Positions 50,501 through 61,694 of a stretch of 64,000 bases of DNA are shown in pieces. The position numbers were made by a program, and so were the translations under genes. Source of the DNA: Haemonchus contortus. Taxonomy: Eukaryota; Nematoda; Chromadorea; Rhabditida; Trichostrongylidae. The stretch spans positions 31,553,968 through 31,617,967 of the forward strand of contig LS997563.1 of NCBI GenBank assembly GCA_000469685.2, written 5' to 3'. Position 1 is the stretch's first letter. Each line of letters begins with the position of its first letter. Under the pieces are notes generated by a model. The model did no database searches. It was not told where the DNA came from and saw only the letters and a program-made list of their open reading frames with translations.

Positions 50501-53500
50501 GAAGAATCAAATCAAGCGCCTCGAGTGGCTCTATGGATGCTAGTGAATCACATTTCATTTTTTCCTCTAGAAAACCCATGGCATGAAATATTGTGTAGTC
50601 CTTATGTTGTAGTGGTGATTTCTGATTTTCAGCCGGTCATCAACAAAGCAGAGCAACAATGCTGCGGCACCAAGCGGTAGTAATTTGCTGACTGTGGCTG
50701 GAATGAATCCTTCTGTTTCTCCTGGCGTTATGAAATCCACTTTGTGCTCGGTACCCTCATCATCATCACGTGTCGCCGCCGTAGTCACTGTGATAGCTGC
50801 TGATCGTGGTGATACCAGTTATCAGTTTGATCGGTGCTCGAATGCCCCTCCTCAGTTGCCGCTCGTTACGTCGTCATCGTGCCGTTGTTCGTCACTATCC
50901 GACTGCATCTGCACGCCGTCAACTTCACCTCAGCAATCTCTGTCGTGGTGTGTTTTGTCGTGTATTCGTTTCTATTTAAGATGAGCAAGACTATGATTTT
51001 AATCTTTCCAAAATGCTCAATCACAAAGAAAGGCGAAGCGATGAGTTTAAAACGGGGAACGTCCGTTGCGCGCGTTCGTCGAAACTAGGTCGCCCCGTCC
51101 ACTTCGCATGCGGCGCAGCCCACTGCGATTTCGAGGTGACATTACAGTATCACTCAGTTTCAGTGGAGCGAATGATTTGTATTGGCCCGTGTTATCTTTT
51201 CTTCAGACTGACTGCCGTAGACCAAACGCTACTCGTATGCCCCACCGGCAACTGCGACATCCGTCAAGAATCGCGGGCTGACGCGCCGGGTGCGACGCGT
51301 GTGACCCAGTATTGACGACCCGGAAAGAAACGCATGGCTGCTTTCATAGTCTACAATTTGGCCCGCGACTGGCCGAGCGACCGGTCGCGGGCAGTCGTAC
51401 ACCGGTCGCGGGTCAAATCGTGGACTATGAAAGCAGCCCATCCGTTCAAAGCCGTAGAACATTGGAGGATGTTATCTGAGTTGAAGTAGACAATCCTCCG
51501 ATGTTCTAAGGAGATATTTAGCGGTCCCCGGTGAAACAGCCATGAGGGAAGCCATTGGAGAGTCTGACATGAAAAACTAATTTCACACAGCTCAAGTTAG
51601 GGAAGCTATGCCTTCAGATCCCTAGGTATTGAGTAGGCCAGTTGCGCTGTACTCATTTTGTTGATTTAGTTTTTGTGCTTATCGCGATGTACTACTTTAT
51701 TTGTGTAGTAGTAGGTACTAGTACTAATTGAACATTTTGAACACTTTGTCCCTATAACAACAGTTTCTTCTGCAAGATTGGCGCTTGCTCGCGCTAAAAC
51801 TAGATTTTTCGCTTAACTAGCGTATCAAAGGAGGGACTAGGTTCGAGGCTTCTTTGCTTTGAACTCTATCAACTTCCGTAGTAAACTGATATTTTGGTTA
51901 GCTGTGAGTAGTCAAAGGTTGAATATTTATTGTATTGAACAGAACTTCTCAAAGCAATTCTATCAAGGCTTTTGATCCTACTGAGGTGCCCTTTATGATA
52001 CCGTTCCGCTTCTTGCCTTGGTATACAATACTGAAACACGCAATCAGGTACAAAATATGGTGATTCTGAGTGAGGTTTATGAGTTGATTAGCTGGTTAAA
52101 ATTCGTTCATTGTGTTATAAAGTAATAACAGGTTGCATAAATTTATTCGCCCATTTTAGCGCTCCCAAGCTGGCTGCAAACAACAACACATGCGAAGATT
52201 GTAACCGGCAGTTGTGTTCGGCGAGCAATTTAAAACGTCATCGCGCCACATGCAAGATTGTCATGCAAAAGTAGGGTTCTTTTGACTTTTTCGCTCCCTT
52301 TTCTCTGTTTCAAAGGTCAATATTTCAGGCAAAATTCTAAAAATGGTGGGGTTGTTTCTCCAGTGTCTAAGCCAGTCCAGCAACAGGTAAGGAAATCCAC
52401 CTTCGATTGCTTTGGTAATATATTCTGCCTTTCGAAGTAAAGTCCCTAAGGTTCCGACGTAATCGTCGTCTTCAGAGGCCAGCGAACTACCGTTAAAGCG
52501 GACAGTTTCCGATGTCGTTACTGACAGTCGCCTGTAACATCAGCGCTTTCTGTTCGTTTAACGATAGAACCCTAGCGTCTGAAGACGACGATTACGTCGA
52601 AATGTCACGCCATTATCTTAATAAATAGTTTCACCTAAAAACCTCGAACTGCAAATGTACTACAGCGGAAGCAATGTTGCCGAAGTTAACCCAAGAGAGA
52701 ACTTGTGAGCCATTCAATTTCGACTATATTCGAAATTGAATGACTCCCAGATTTTTTCTTGGTTCAAAAATCAGTTTCCTTTTCGAAATTTTATTTTTAA
52801 GAAATGGCAGCCGGTAGAGATAGCTGCACGAGAGAGAATGATCATTGACCGTTCGTACGCAGCTGCTTTGGCAGCTAGTCAGGAAGCGCACCAACATGTT
52901 TCTCAGCAGCAGCCGCAGAGGATCACTCGAACAACGTCAGATAATTCTGGGACTTTCGTCATTGTACAGGATCAGGGTATTGTAGGAGAAAGGCCATGGG
53001 TCAGTGTCTCATCTTTCCTTCATGTACATTTTATCCTTTTTCTTTCCAATGCAATTTCCAAACATCCACTTTTAGATAACTGTTGGTGAACATTTGCGTG
53101 CGCAGCATATGCAGCAAAAGGTGCTAGAAGCGCAAAATCAGCAAAACCAAAGCGCAATGGCAGCGGCAGCGCCACCGGCAGTAGAGAAGTTCGAGAAGGA
53201 GGATGCTAACAAACGTGTCAATAATAATAACAACGAAACGGTAAGGATTCGATGAAGTTATTTTGATTACAACATTTCATTTTCTTGCTTGGCTAAAAGT
53301 TTTGCTCCTTTTTTCGATAAAGGCTGGAAAGTGGAGCAACTCACCTTTCTACAAGAAAGTATTGAAGTCGTTAGAATCTTTCGGGACAGCTTTGCTTATC
53401 TATTATGTTTAAGCCATGCGATGAACAACAGGCTGAGGAGCCTGAAGGCGCAGGCGAAGAAAAGCATTCTACGCAGGAGCCTCCACAAATGGCAGAGCGA

Positions 53501-56500
53501 AAGTCGTCTACAACCTTGTACAAATGCACAAACGTTATTTCCCGTCTTCCCATGAACGCACAGCCAGCAACAGTTATGCGCTGCTCATCGACCGTCGAGC
53601 AGAAGCCGATTTATGAGTAGGTTTATGATTACTACAGATCCCATTACAGATTTGATCATTATTTGGTTTTAGCGTCAAGTCAGGCGCAGGATCGCAGTCT
53701 GTCCAGTGCTCATCTGCGCCTATCACTCCGCTTGAGAGCATAATAACAACACAGCCACTGCCGAGGTGAGATTTTTGGGCTTCGCGGCATCAAGGTCGTC
53801 CAACTTCAATGATGTTCAAATCACTCCATTCCAGTGAACGCCTCAACTCATTCGGAACGTGTCGTGACGTCAATGAGCGTCGTAGTTCGGATGCTATTCA
53901 GACAAGCGTTCCATCATTAGGCCCCGGTACCATATTAACGTCTAGTCGCCAATCGGCTCCTCTGACTTCGGAATTTCAGTGTCCAGAATGTATGAAAACG
54001 TGAGTGATGATGAAATAATCTTTCCAATACTTTACATACCCAGCGTAATTTAGTTATTCATGTCGCAAGAACGTAAAGCGTCATCGCATGGCAGTACACA
54101 AATTATCAGCTGAAGAAGTTTCACGACCAATGAGCGCTGCACAATCGGTGGGCAGTATGGGTGACTCACCGCCTCTTCCATCTCTGGGACAACAAGTCAC
54201 GAACCGCATGCCAATAGCGAGAAGTGACTACAAATCCGACGGGCATATGCTAGGATCTCCCCAGCAGATTGTTCAACAGGCAAGATACCAGGATAGGGTG
54301 CGTCTTACTGAGCAAGACAAGTGCAAGGCTTTCGAGATCACTTTGATCTGTTTAGGTCAATAACCCGTGGATGAGTCCTCAGCAAATGCAAAACTCACAC
54401 ATGGAAAGTAGCTGGTCTAGATCTAGAGAGTATGTGGATGATGAGGAGAGTGCCGAAACCGCAAGGATTGCAGCTGAATTGAAGCGAAGTGCCGAACAGG
54501 AGGTATGGCTCAAGTTTTTCGTTAATCTTCTTGTAAGAACTCATTAGCGCTTATTTTTAAGATGGCCGAGATTGAAGGAAAAAAGCCTCGTACTGAGTTA
54601 GCTGAAGCGGACACAACGTTCCATGAGGAAAGTGAGCCAAGGTGAGAAGCGAAGAGAGGGAATTCACTATCCAGGTGCAAATGAGGTTTCCACGAAAGCA
54701 GTAATTTCAGCTCTTCACACATACACGACTCTGCTAGAATGCAGTCCTTGTCGTCTTCTGTTCCTGGACAGTTCCATCCAAATTCGGCTCCTAATCCTCA
54801 AATGAATTCCTGGATGGACCAGAAATGTGTGTAATTGGTTTTAATCCGTTTCATTTCCATATATTATTGTATGTTCGCTGTGTGTGGCGTGTAGCTCGAA
54901 ATTTTTCTGGTTTCAAACTCAACCCCTTTCACGTTCCTTATCATGCAAATTGCCTCTCGCTTTTGGTTGGAATTACTCTTGCATTCATCACCACGCGTTG
55001 AGCATGTGATTAGCAAGCAAAACATACTCCAACGTTCAGCACAAATGTTCCAACCAAAACCGCGGCGTGAATGCTAACGCGACTTGTCCAGCGTTTTCTA
55101 CAGACAATGTTCAGCGGGTGATCGGGCGTCTACAGGTGACCCGCACCAGGCGCATCCACAGTACAGCGATGTACTATCACACCCATATATCACCTGTATC
55201 ACCACTCGTTCCGTTGATCCTCGACTTCCTCGAGTAACGTAACGTTATCCGCCAGTAGCTACTCCACTCGTTCTTTTCACGAGTCAAGTGCTTCAGTTAA
55301 TCGTGCTCGCTTCAAGGACATAGGTCCGTCATTTCTTTCATTCAAAGCTTTCATGAAAAAGTCTGGCCATCTCGTTGGCGGCCATCCCCTGGAGGGATCC
55401 AGTCAGCAACGGTCCCGGTCCATCGGTCTTCACTAAATCGCATAACGTGTCCGACCCACCTAATCTTCGATTTCTTGGCGTCATCAATGGCATTGCTGAT
55501 CCTCGTTCGATAACGGAGCTCGGAACTCGGGATTCTTTTCTGCACTTGCGTGTATAGGAAGTTTAGGAGACTATGAAGCTAAATAAATCACATGTTAGTA
55601 ACTATTGAACAACAGTGAATTTAGTGCAGAGAATCAAATGCGGTAATGAAAGACGTTAACTATGAAGCCTTCAAAGAATTCGTTAAAAAGCTGCTCACCA
55701 TATTGTTATTAACAAACGTGATTATAGCAGCGCCGATGGAAGTTCCGCATGTCGCGAGATCGGCTCCTCAATCAAGCCTGCCTACAACTCGTGTAAATAA
55801 GAGACCTCCTCATGTTTGTGTGGATTGTAACCGGTAGGCTCTTTTCGATTTCGATTTTTGCGTTGCAAGTAATTTGATTTGCTTTAATAGTGACCAAAAA
55901 ACTGAAGTATCATAAGTAAAGTACAAATTCTTACCCGATAGTTGGCTTTTCAGTGTTCTGTCTTCTGATTACTCTTTACGGCGTCATCGGCTCACTTGCG
56001 TTGAGGCTCGTGCAAACAGTGCTAATCATTCTGCACCTGCAGCAGGGAATTCCAACACTAATACATCTTCTCTCAGCGAGGAACCTTTACATCTCCAAGA
56101 TGTTATGCTTGGCAGCGCATGTATTGGAAATGACCGAAACTCGGTAATATTTTGATTTCTAGTAGTAAGATTCTCAGACATTACTTCACTGGTTCAGGAT
56201 TCGATGGGGATGTCAGACCCGATGTTGAGCCACGTTGCACTTTCCACACCTTTGCACCAGCAGGGAATGCAATTCAGTCGCACGTCGTCGTTGAGTGGAT
56301 CAGGCTCAGGATCTGCCGTTGATGAATGGTACGAGCGTCATTCCCTGCGGAAAACAGATGATGTCCCAGACTCGACTACCAGTCAGAGGTGAGTTGTTTT
56401 TCAATGCTTTTATATTGCAATGATAGAAGTAGGAGTTTTGTGAAATGGAAAAGGTGAGTTTCAGGCTTGATCGTTCGACATCTCCAGGGATTTTATCCAC

Positions 56501-59500
56501 TCCACCGGAGAACTCACAACCCGGTTGTCTCCAATATACTCGAAAACGCGCTAATTCCGGTGAAGTAAATTTGCAGAGCGGTCACACATCCCGTTCCCAG
56601 CAACACAAACATCTTTGTCAGGTAGATACTGCAGTATTTGATAGTTTTCAGTGGTGTTATCAGGCTTGAATCAATGGATTGTGTTCTTTATTCTTCGAAA
56701 ATGTTGTAGTATTCGTGTGCGTTCTGGAATCGTTTCACTACCTTTTTTCTGTAGTGCTGAAATAATTGTGGTCGATATATTGTATTCGGAAGCTTAGGAG
56801 AGCTTTTCTTGTAAGGGGATTGCTGGTTTCGCTGATGTCCATTCAACCCACTTGCCGGTAAGCTGCAACGAGAAGCAGACAGAACTTTTTTCGGGTGAAA
56901 AGTTTTGCTGCCAAAAATTGGGCTTATTTTTACATACTTGTTACATAATTGGGCATATATTCTGAGAAAATTTTTTTTTGCAATCACCGGGTTTTTTGTG
57001 CTGGTATTTTTATAAAGGAGAGGTGAGCTATCATTTCCAGCCTTATTAGCATTCTTCCAACCATGTATTTGCTGTCCAGGTTAAAGCTGAGTTGTGATAG
57101 GAGAAAATTGAGTTTACATCGGTCACAATGCTAACGTCAGTATAGGCTGTGACCGAACTTGAGCCGAAGCTATTAAAGAAATCGAGATACTTATGAATTG
57201 CATTGCGGCTTCACTACAGATCATTTTACTGGGAGCAATATTGTTCATTGAATTGCTTTGGTTGAGGTGTTGTGGCATTGTGATTGTGTTGGTGGTGGCG
57301 GTGGTGGTAGCATGGCATTGTGAAGTTTGTGGTTTAGTTAACCGGTTACGAGGATTCGATATCGATTGTTGCTGCAACAAATGCTAGCATGGAATGTGAT
57401 TCTAGCCGTAGTGCTCGTTGCATTTCCCAATCGAACGAGATGATCTGAACTTCTCTCAGACTTCTCTCATTTCTGCACAAATTTCTTTAGTCACTGTGCA
57501 TATCACGCCGTTTCTTCTTGGGTACAGTGTGATGTGGTTGCAGTCTTGAAAGTTTTCTTATTCCAGATTTATTGTAGTTATTTGTGTTTCGGCTATTTTT
57601 ATCGAAATCAATTATTCAGTCAGCTGAATGAACACAGTTTTTGGTTAACATGACCATCCAATTGCAGTACACATCCTGGCTGAATTCTTGGTATCGATCT
57701 TACTAATTTCTTCACTCTTCAGTTGTCTATTGTATTCGTTTCGTTAGCGTACGTACGGTTTACGCACGGCTCTGTTCTCTTAATACAGTAACCTTATGCG
57801 CTTGGCGCTGTGATTGACTTTTCCTCCAAATCGGTACTGTTGTTATGTGGTAGTGTTCTAGAGTCTGTAACGTTATTGTCAGGCTTTACATAATTCCATT
57901 ATCAGTCGGTATTCGAGCTTTAGCTTCAGGTTTTTCGTATCTGGTCTCTTTATTGTCGTTTGCAAGTACGAGTATTGGTACGAAAATAAACAACAGATTA
58001 TAAGTACTTGGTTGTTACATGCATATAAACAAAAAACTGATAACGTTGACAAATTTTCTGCAAAACGCTTACCCAATAGTGGATCATGGTTTTCAGTCAT
58101 GTGGAAAATTTTACTCGTCTGAATGGAATCTGGAAAGGCATCGTCGCGAATCGTGCCCTGTAAAAGGAAAAGGAGCTTCTCCAGCCAGAGAACCGTAAGT
58201 TCCTTTAACAATTCCTTCACATTTTCGCGTTATCGACAAGATTTTGCAGACCTGAGGCCGCTGTCAATGACGAGACAAGCGTACAAGTTGGCCATACTCT
58301 GTTCCTACTATCAAGATCGGCCCTATCTCGTGCTTCAGCCTATTTCGCTCAACTATTCGCTATGCATGATCCATCAAAAGGAGAATTGAGACTGGAACTT
58401 GATCCAATGCATTTCCAGTCACTGTTGGATGTGTACAACAATCCTAACAATCTAAATCGTAAGTCTTTCATTAACCTCGCAGAAATTCTGTTCAGACTCG
58501 GCATTTTGCTGTAGTGATGGTAACGTGAGTTTCTGTAAAGCTTGCTATGAGCCACTAGCTCACTAATGATTGAGTTTCACAACAGTCGGTAGAAAATCGT
58601 ACATTGTTTAATAGATTTTATCACCGTCAATTCCTGTTCCTTTGTTTTCTCAAATGATGGATTGTTTTTTATTTTGTTGTTGGCTTGTTCTCTGTCCTTA
58701 TGAATGATCTGAATTTTCAGAGTACAACATCGACGCTGTGGTGGTATTGGCTAATCGACTTAAATTCAGCACTGTTTTTGACAGTTGTGAGAGATACATC
58801 GCTGAGCAGGTAAGCTTTGAAGTCGTTTTCGAATTCCCTGATTTCGTCTTGGTTTTCCTTAAGCAGTAGTAGCATTGTAAACGGATCGCAACAAAAAATT
58901 TGTCTCTTGATTATGTGGTGCAGGCTTCTCTTGGAAGCCATGAACTGAATTTTGAAGAGTGAAGTGTGCAAAAACCAACTGATAATGGGAATCCCAGTAG
59001 GCTCATGCAGTTATCTGGCGTTGGCAGATGGCAGCTAGTATTTGCCATACATTTGTTTGATGTGGGGTTCTGACGGAATGTGACAACTCATTCATCACAA
59101 ACTTCTGCAATCAGTTGTTAGAGGTTGTTGTCACACCTGGGGCACGGTTTAGCTCTCTGTCAAGAACTTTGTATTCTCGATGCGCTTCTTTGTGTTCTTG
59201 ACGTGGCACTCTTTTTGTAGTTTTCTTCCAGCTTTTAAAAGCTGCATAGAAGTCTGCGATTGATGTAGGAGTAGTGTTTGAGACGGTTGAATCTCCTAAT
59301 ATTTCCTTCAATTATCCCGATTCTTTTTTCATTTTTCTATTACTGTTCCCGAGTTCATGGAGAAGACAGTTTTCTAATCCTTTCAAAAATTTGTTGAAGT
59401 TGGAAATCGACAGCATGATTTCGATTGACGCTTTCAAAATTTCGAGTGTTTTCCTCGTTTTTTACTCTATTTCTATTATTTCAGCTGCCTCAAATCTCGG

Positions 59501-59741
59501 TAATGCACGCTATACGCTTAGCTGAGCAGCTGAAGCTTTCATCAATCAAGCAGCGTCTTTTCGACACTATTTCGATAGACGTTTTCAGGTGACGCTATTT
59601 TTCACGTCTCAGTCCAATTTCATTAACACTATCATTACATAGGACCCTGTTTACAGATCACTCGCCTCTGATGAGCAGTACAAGAAGATGGATGCGGAGC
59701 TGAAGGCTGAACTTCTCGAAAAATGGGGAACGTTCCTTTGA
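47526..59741 (+). CDS. Large protein with six dispersed CCHC/C2H2 zinc fingers and a C-terminal BTB/POZ domain
   Basis: Thirty-two exons: 47526-47580, 47735-47845, 47964-48197, 48535-48622, 48707-48799, 48862-48966, 49264-49414, 49481-49648, 49710-49840, 49916-50047, 50120-50224, 50633-50947, 52160-52270, 52329-52386, 52802-52999, 53076-53240, 53414-53616, 53673-53765, 53835-53999, 54054-54297, 54356-54502, 54562-54641, 54711-54826, 55728-55833, 55954-56143, 56198-56388, 56465-56621, 58097-58194, 58250-58458, 58721-58809, 59485-59588, 59657-59741. They sum to 4497 bases (1498 residues plus TGA) with compatible phases throughout. Fingers lie at about residues 265-285, 424-444, 574-594, 888-909, 1120-1140 and 1303-1324, and BTB from about 1346. 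Linkers are rich in Ser, Gln, Pro and Ala (for example HVSQQQPQR). Known BTB/zinc-finger proteins are nuclear transcription regulators that dimerise through BTB; that role is inferred here. The start follows an acceptor and is the first ATG in frame. The exon 12 end (50947, TG|GTGTGT) is chosen by phase and is least certain. I do not recognise the ortholog. Confidence 0.9.
49370..49498 (+). other. Zinc finger 1 (CCHC), coded by exons 7 and 8
   Basis: Pattern C-x2-C-x12-H-x3-C: CPDC, then HKTVTSTRNLQR, then HRQTC. A 66-base phase-0 intron splits the finger after NLQ, just before the arginine that precedes the histidine. The final ligand is Cys rather than His. Confidence 0.85.
50121..50183 (+). 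other. Zinc finger 2 (CCHC), coded by exon 11
   Basis: CESC, twelve residues ending LKR, then HHTTC, giving C-x2-C-x12-H-x3-C. The intron sits one codon before the first cysteine, so the finger begins exactly with the exon. Confidence 0.85.
51333..51442. mobile_element. 110-bp GC-rich inverted repeat (MITE) in intron 12
   Basis: CATGGCTGCTTTCATAGTCT faces AGACTATGAAAGCAGC-type text at the other end (GGACTATGAAAGCAGCCCAT), with arms of about 37 bp and a GC-rich centre with several GACCGGTCGCGGG-type words. It lies within the 1.2-kb intron of the zinc-finger/BTB gene, beside a further hairpin at 51455-51508. Confidence 0.8.
51455..51508. repeat. 16-bp hairpin arms next to the intron-12 MITE
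   Basis: TAGAACATTGGAGGAT at 51455-51470 pairs with ATCCTCCGATGTTCTA at 51493-51508 with one mismatch and a 22-base loop. Confidence 0.8.
52191..52253 (+). other. Zinc finger 3 (CCHC), coded by exon 13
   Basis: CEDC-NRQLCSASNLKR-HRATC, again x12 and H-x3-C. It is the only finger lying wholly inside an exon with coding sequence on both sides, and it follows the longest uncertain intron. This exon's clear finger confirms that the gene continues past the intron's inverted repeats. Confidence 0.85.
52455..52599. mobile_element. 145-bp MITE in intron 14
   Basis: The left end CGACGTAATCGTCGTCTTCA (continuing GAGGC) and the reverse complement of the right end (CGACGTAATCGTCGTCTTCA, continuing GACGC) agree over about 24 bases. 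The interior is non-coding. It lies in the 415-base intron between exons 14 and 15. Confidence 0.85.
53980..54099 (+). other. Zinc finger 4 (classical C2H2), coded by exons 19 and 20
   Basis: CPEC, then MKTYSCRKNVKR, then HRMAVH: C-x2-C-x12-H-x4-H. This is the only finger of the six ending in His. A 54-base intron in phase 2 splits the threonine codon; joining it restores the exact twelve-residue spacing, which supports the splice choice. Confidence 0.88.
55351..55560 (-). mobile_element. RTE-like LINE fragment (end of reverse transcriptase ORF) in intron 23
   Basis: On the minus strand the frame reads RRIS-type text RTRISNAIDDAKKSKIRWVG, then HVMRF, DRWTGTVADWIP and PGDGRQRDGQTFS. This is the characteristic C-terminal motif (SKIRWAGHVMR--D-RWT---DWIPR) of RTE-clade LINE reverse transcriptases abundant in strongylid genomes. 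The conserved catalytic part is absent, so this is a dead 3' fragment lying antisense in an intron of the zinc-finger/BTB gene. Confidence 0.8.
55817..55999 (+). other. Zinc finger 5 (CCHC), coded by exons 24 and 25
   Basis: CVDC, NRVLSSDYSLRR, HRLTC. A 120-base phase-2 intron splits the arginine codon two residues after the second cysteine. Spacing is again C-x2-C-x12-H-x3-C. Confidence 0.86.
56616..58156 (+). other. Zinc finger 6 (CCHC), split by a 1475-base intron
   Basis: CQ ends exon 27; SCGKFYSSEWNLERHRRESC opens exon 28. Together they give C-x2-C-x12-H-x4-C. The finger is therefore divided inside its first cysteine pair by one of the longest introns of the gene, so exon 28 alone carries only one of the paired cysteines. 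Confidence 0.84.
58275..59588 (+). other. BTB/POZ domain, coded by exons 29-31
   Basis: The segment starts VQVGHTLFLLSRSALSRASA with YFAQLFAMH following, the typical BTB pattern (V-VG---F-LHR--L---S-YF--LF). LRLELDPMHFQSLLDVYNNP then corresponds to the strand-helix carrying the hydrophobic FE-LL-F-Y part. Exons 30-31 add helices with AVVVLANRLKFSTVFDSCER and HAIRLAEQLKLSSIKQR, matching the family's A--LA--L----V---C motif and a following helical extension. A BTB placed after the fingers is unusual, since BTB/ZF proteins usually carry it at the N-terminus. Confidence 0.85.
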
Positions 59742-61528
59742 ATTGGGAAATAATCATTTATTTGCTGCTGTGGTATCGTTGATATTTGTTTACTTCTTAT
59801 TCACCTACTTATAACTATCTCGTTGTGTTATGAGTTACTTATACCTACTTCTACTAACGACTATTAACAAAATAACCTCATCCTTTGATCCCTTCATTTT
59901 TTGTGAACTTGGCTTAACTTTGTTTGACGACTCTCTTTCATACTTGCGGTTTTGGCAAAGTTCTTTTATTATTTAAAAATTTTATGCTGTTCGTTTTTCT
60001 TCTCATTGTTTTCCGTGATGCCTATATTTAATGATTTCCTCAGTGTTTCTATGTGTATGTGTGTTAGTGGATCTAGATGTGTTACTGCCAAAGTCGTGTC
60101 GAGCTGAAATGTCGGTGTGCAGTGATCTCATATACTTATATATATTTGCACAGCTGATACCAATTTTTCTGAATGTATAATGATATGTATTCCCAAAAAA
60201 ATTCGAAAAAAAGTTGTTAGATTTGAAAATTTTGATCATCTCTTAATCGACCTGTTGTCGATCAACGTAATCACTGAATTCAATCCGGTTCATGCAGTTA
60301 TTTTATCGCTCTGATCCCTCCCTGTCTACATCCCTACATCTACAACTATTTATTGTAAAACCTCATACATTCCATGCCTATTGATCTCATAATAATAACT
60401 GCGTAGCGGCTTCTTTTATTACTATTATTATTTTTTTTTAATCATATTTCTTGGAATCTCGGCAATGTTGGTCTGCCAATCTACTGTCCTCATATCATGA
60501 TGTAGTGTGATGTGTGTTCACCACCACTCTATCTAGTTGTTTTGTGTATTGAGCGGATTTTTTCGCGGACAAGATTCTTAATGTTTAAAAGTCGTGATTC
60601 GTCTTATGTACGCTTAGTTTTTATGTAGCTTTCAATGATGAAATTTCTAAATATAACTTTGTTCGAGTTGATAGTGATGACTGATCGTTGAATTCATTGA
60701 ATACTACAGACGTGAAGGTGAATTAGATACGTTGAACTGAAGCTATGTTATTTGAACTTCGTCACCTCTTGGTGTCCATAGCGCGGTCTTGTGACGAAAA
60801 ACGTTTTCCTGCGAGTTTTGCCAGTTCTTGCAAATCTTTGGGGAGCCAATCTTGTCCTGTATGGGAGTACAATCCCTACTCTTTTCCCAGTTCAACTCTA
60901 ACAAATGCTGCTATTCTGCAAATGAACTAGGACGCTATACTTACGCTGTCATTTGATCTCCGCAAATCTTTTGAGAGTCCACCGATCAGGAAGGGTAGAG
61001 CCCCATTGGTATTACCATATGCTTCTTTTTCTACAGGGGGTCGTTTCCTCGAAAGACTTACGGTGGTGAAGCAGCTGGTATTGTAGACGCTCTTGAGTTT
61101 GTTTTCACTCCATGTAACTTGAAATATATTTCTGGAAACCAATGAACTTAATCAGGTTTGTGTGATGGTTGAGTAGGATCCGCACAACGGCTGATCTCGA
61201 TGGTTCTGCTGCGAGTGACATAAAAATTCTTAATCGCTAGAATTAGGAACCGCTTGAACTTGGGATTGCAAGAGTTCACTTTGATATTGCTTTCCTTGTT
61301 AGCGAAATATGTGGGCAAACGCTCCGTCTTTTTCGTTACCTGTAGAGTGATAAGTCAGCCTACACCGGGCCGGTTCTCGTCTAATTGGGCGACTTTTTCT
61401 CGGTGAAGTGAACTACTGAATGTTTGTCATGGCGGACATAGAGAATAGACGATATATTTGGAGGTGCGGGATGGTGAGAAATGGACTTGTGGTTAATTGG
61501 CACGTGGAGTTGAATTTCTTGGAGGAGA
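59742..61528. other. 3' flank of the zinc-finger/BTB gene; no supported gene
   Basis: The 3' untranslated region must begin here. I found no AATAAA in the first kilobase after the stop, so a variant poly(A) signal is likely; I cannot place the cleavage site. The region is T-rich, with only short unrecognised open frames. Confidence 0.4.
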
Positions 61529-61694
61529 ATGTTCGGCAGATGTGCTGCTTGTGGTTGTCGCACATGTGACAAAGGTAGAGGTGGAAACCATGGGGATCTT
61601 AAAGAGAAGTTGAATTCACACTATTTTGACGTGATGTTCTTGTTGACTTCTATTAATTCGCTGCAGTACGTGATGCGAAAATCTCTCAAGGATG
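61529..61694 (+). other. Possible coding exon, unidentified
   Basis: An open frame runs from MFGRCAACGCRTC through YFDVMFLLTSINSLQYVMRK to a strong donor GATG|GTGAGT at 61694, leaving phase 1. An alternative acceptor (GCTGCAG) lies at about 61666, which would give a 28-base exon. No family is recognised, and the phase does not join directly to the exon at 63913. It could be chance. Confidence 0.25.
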
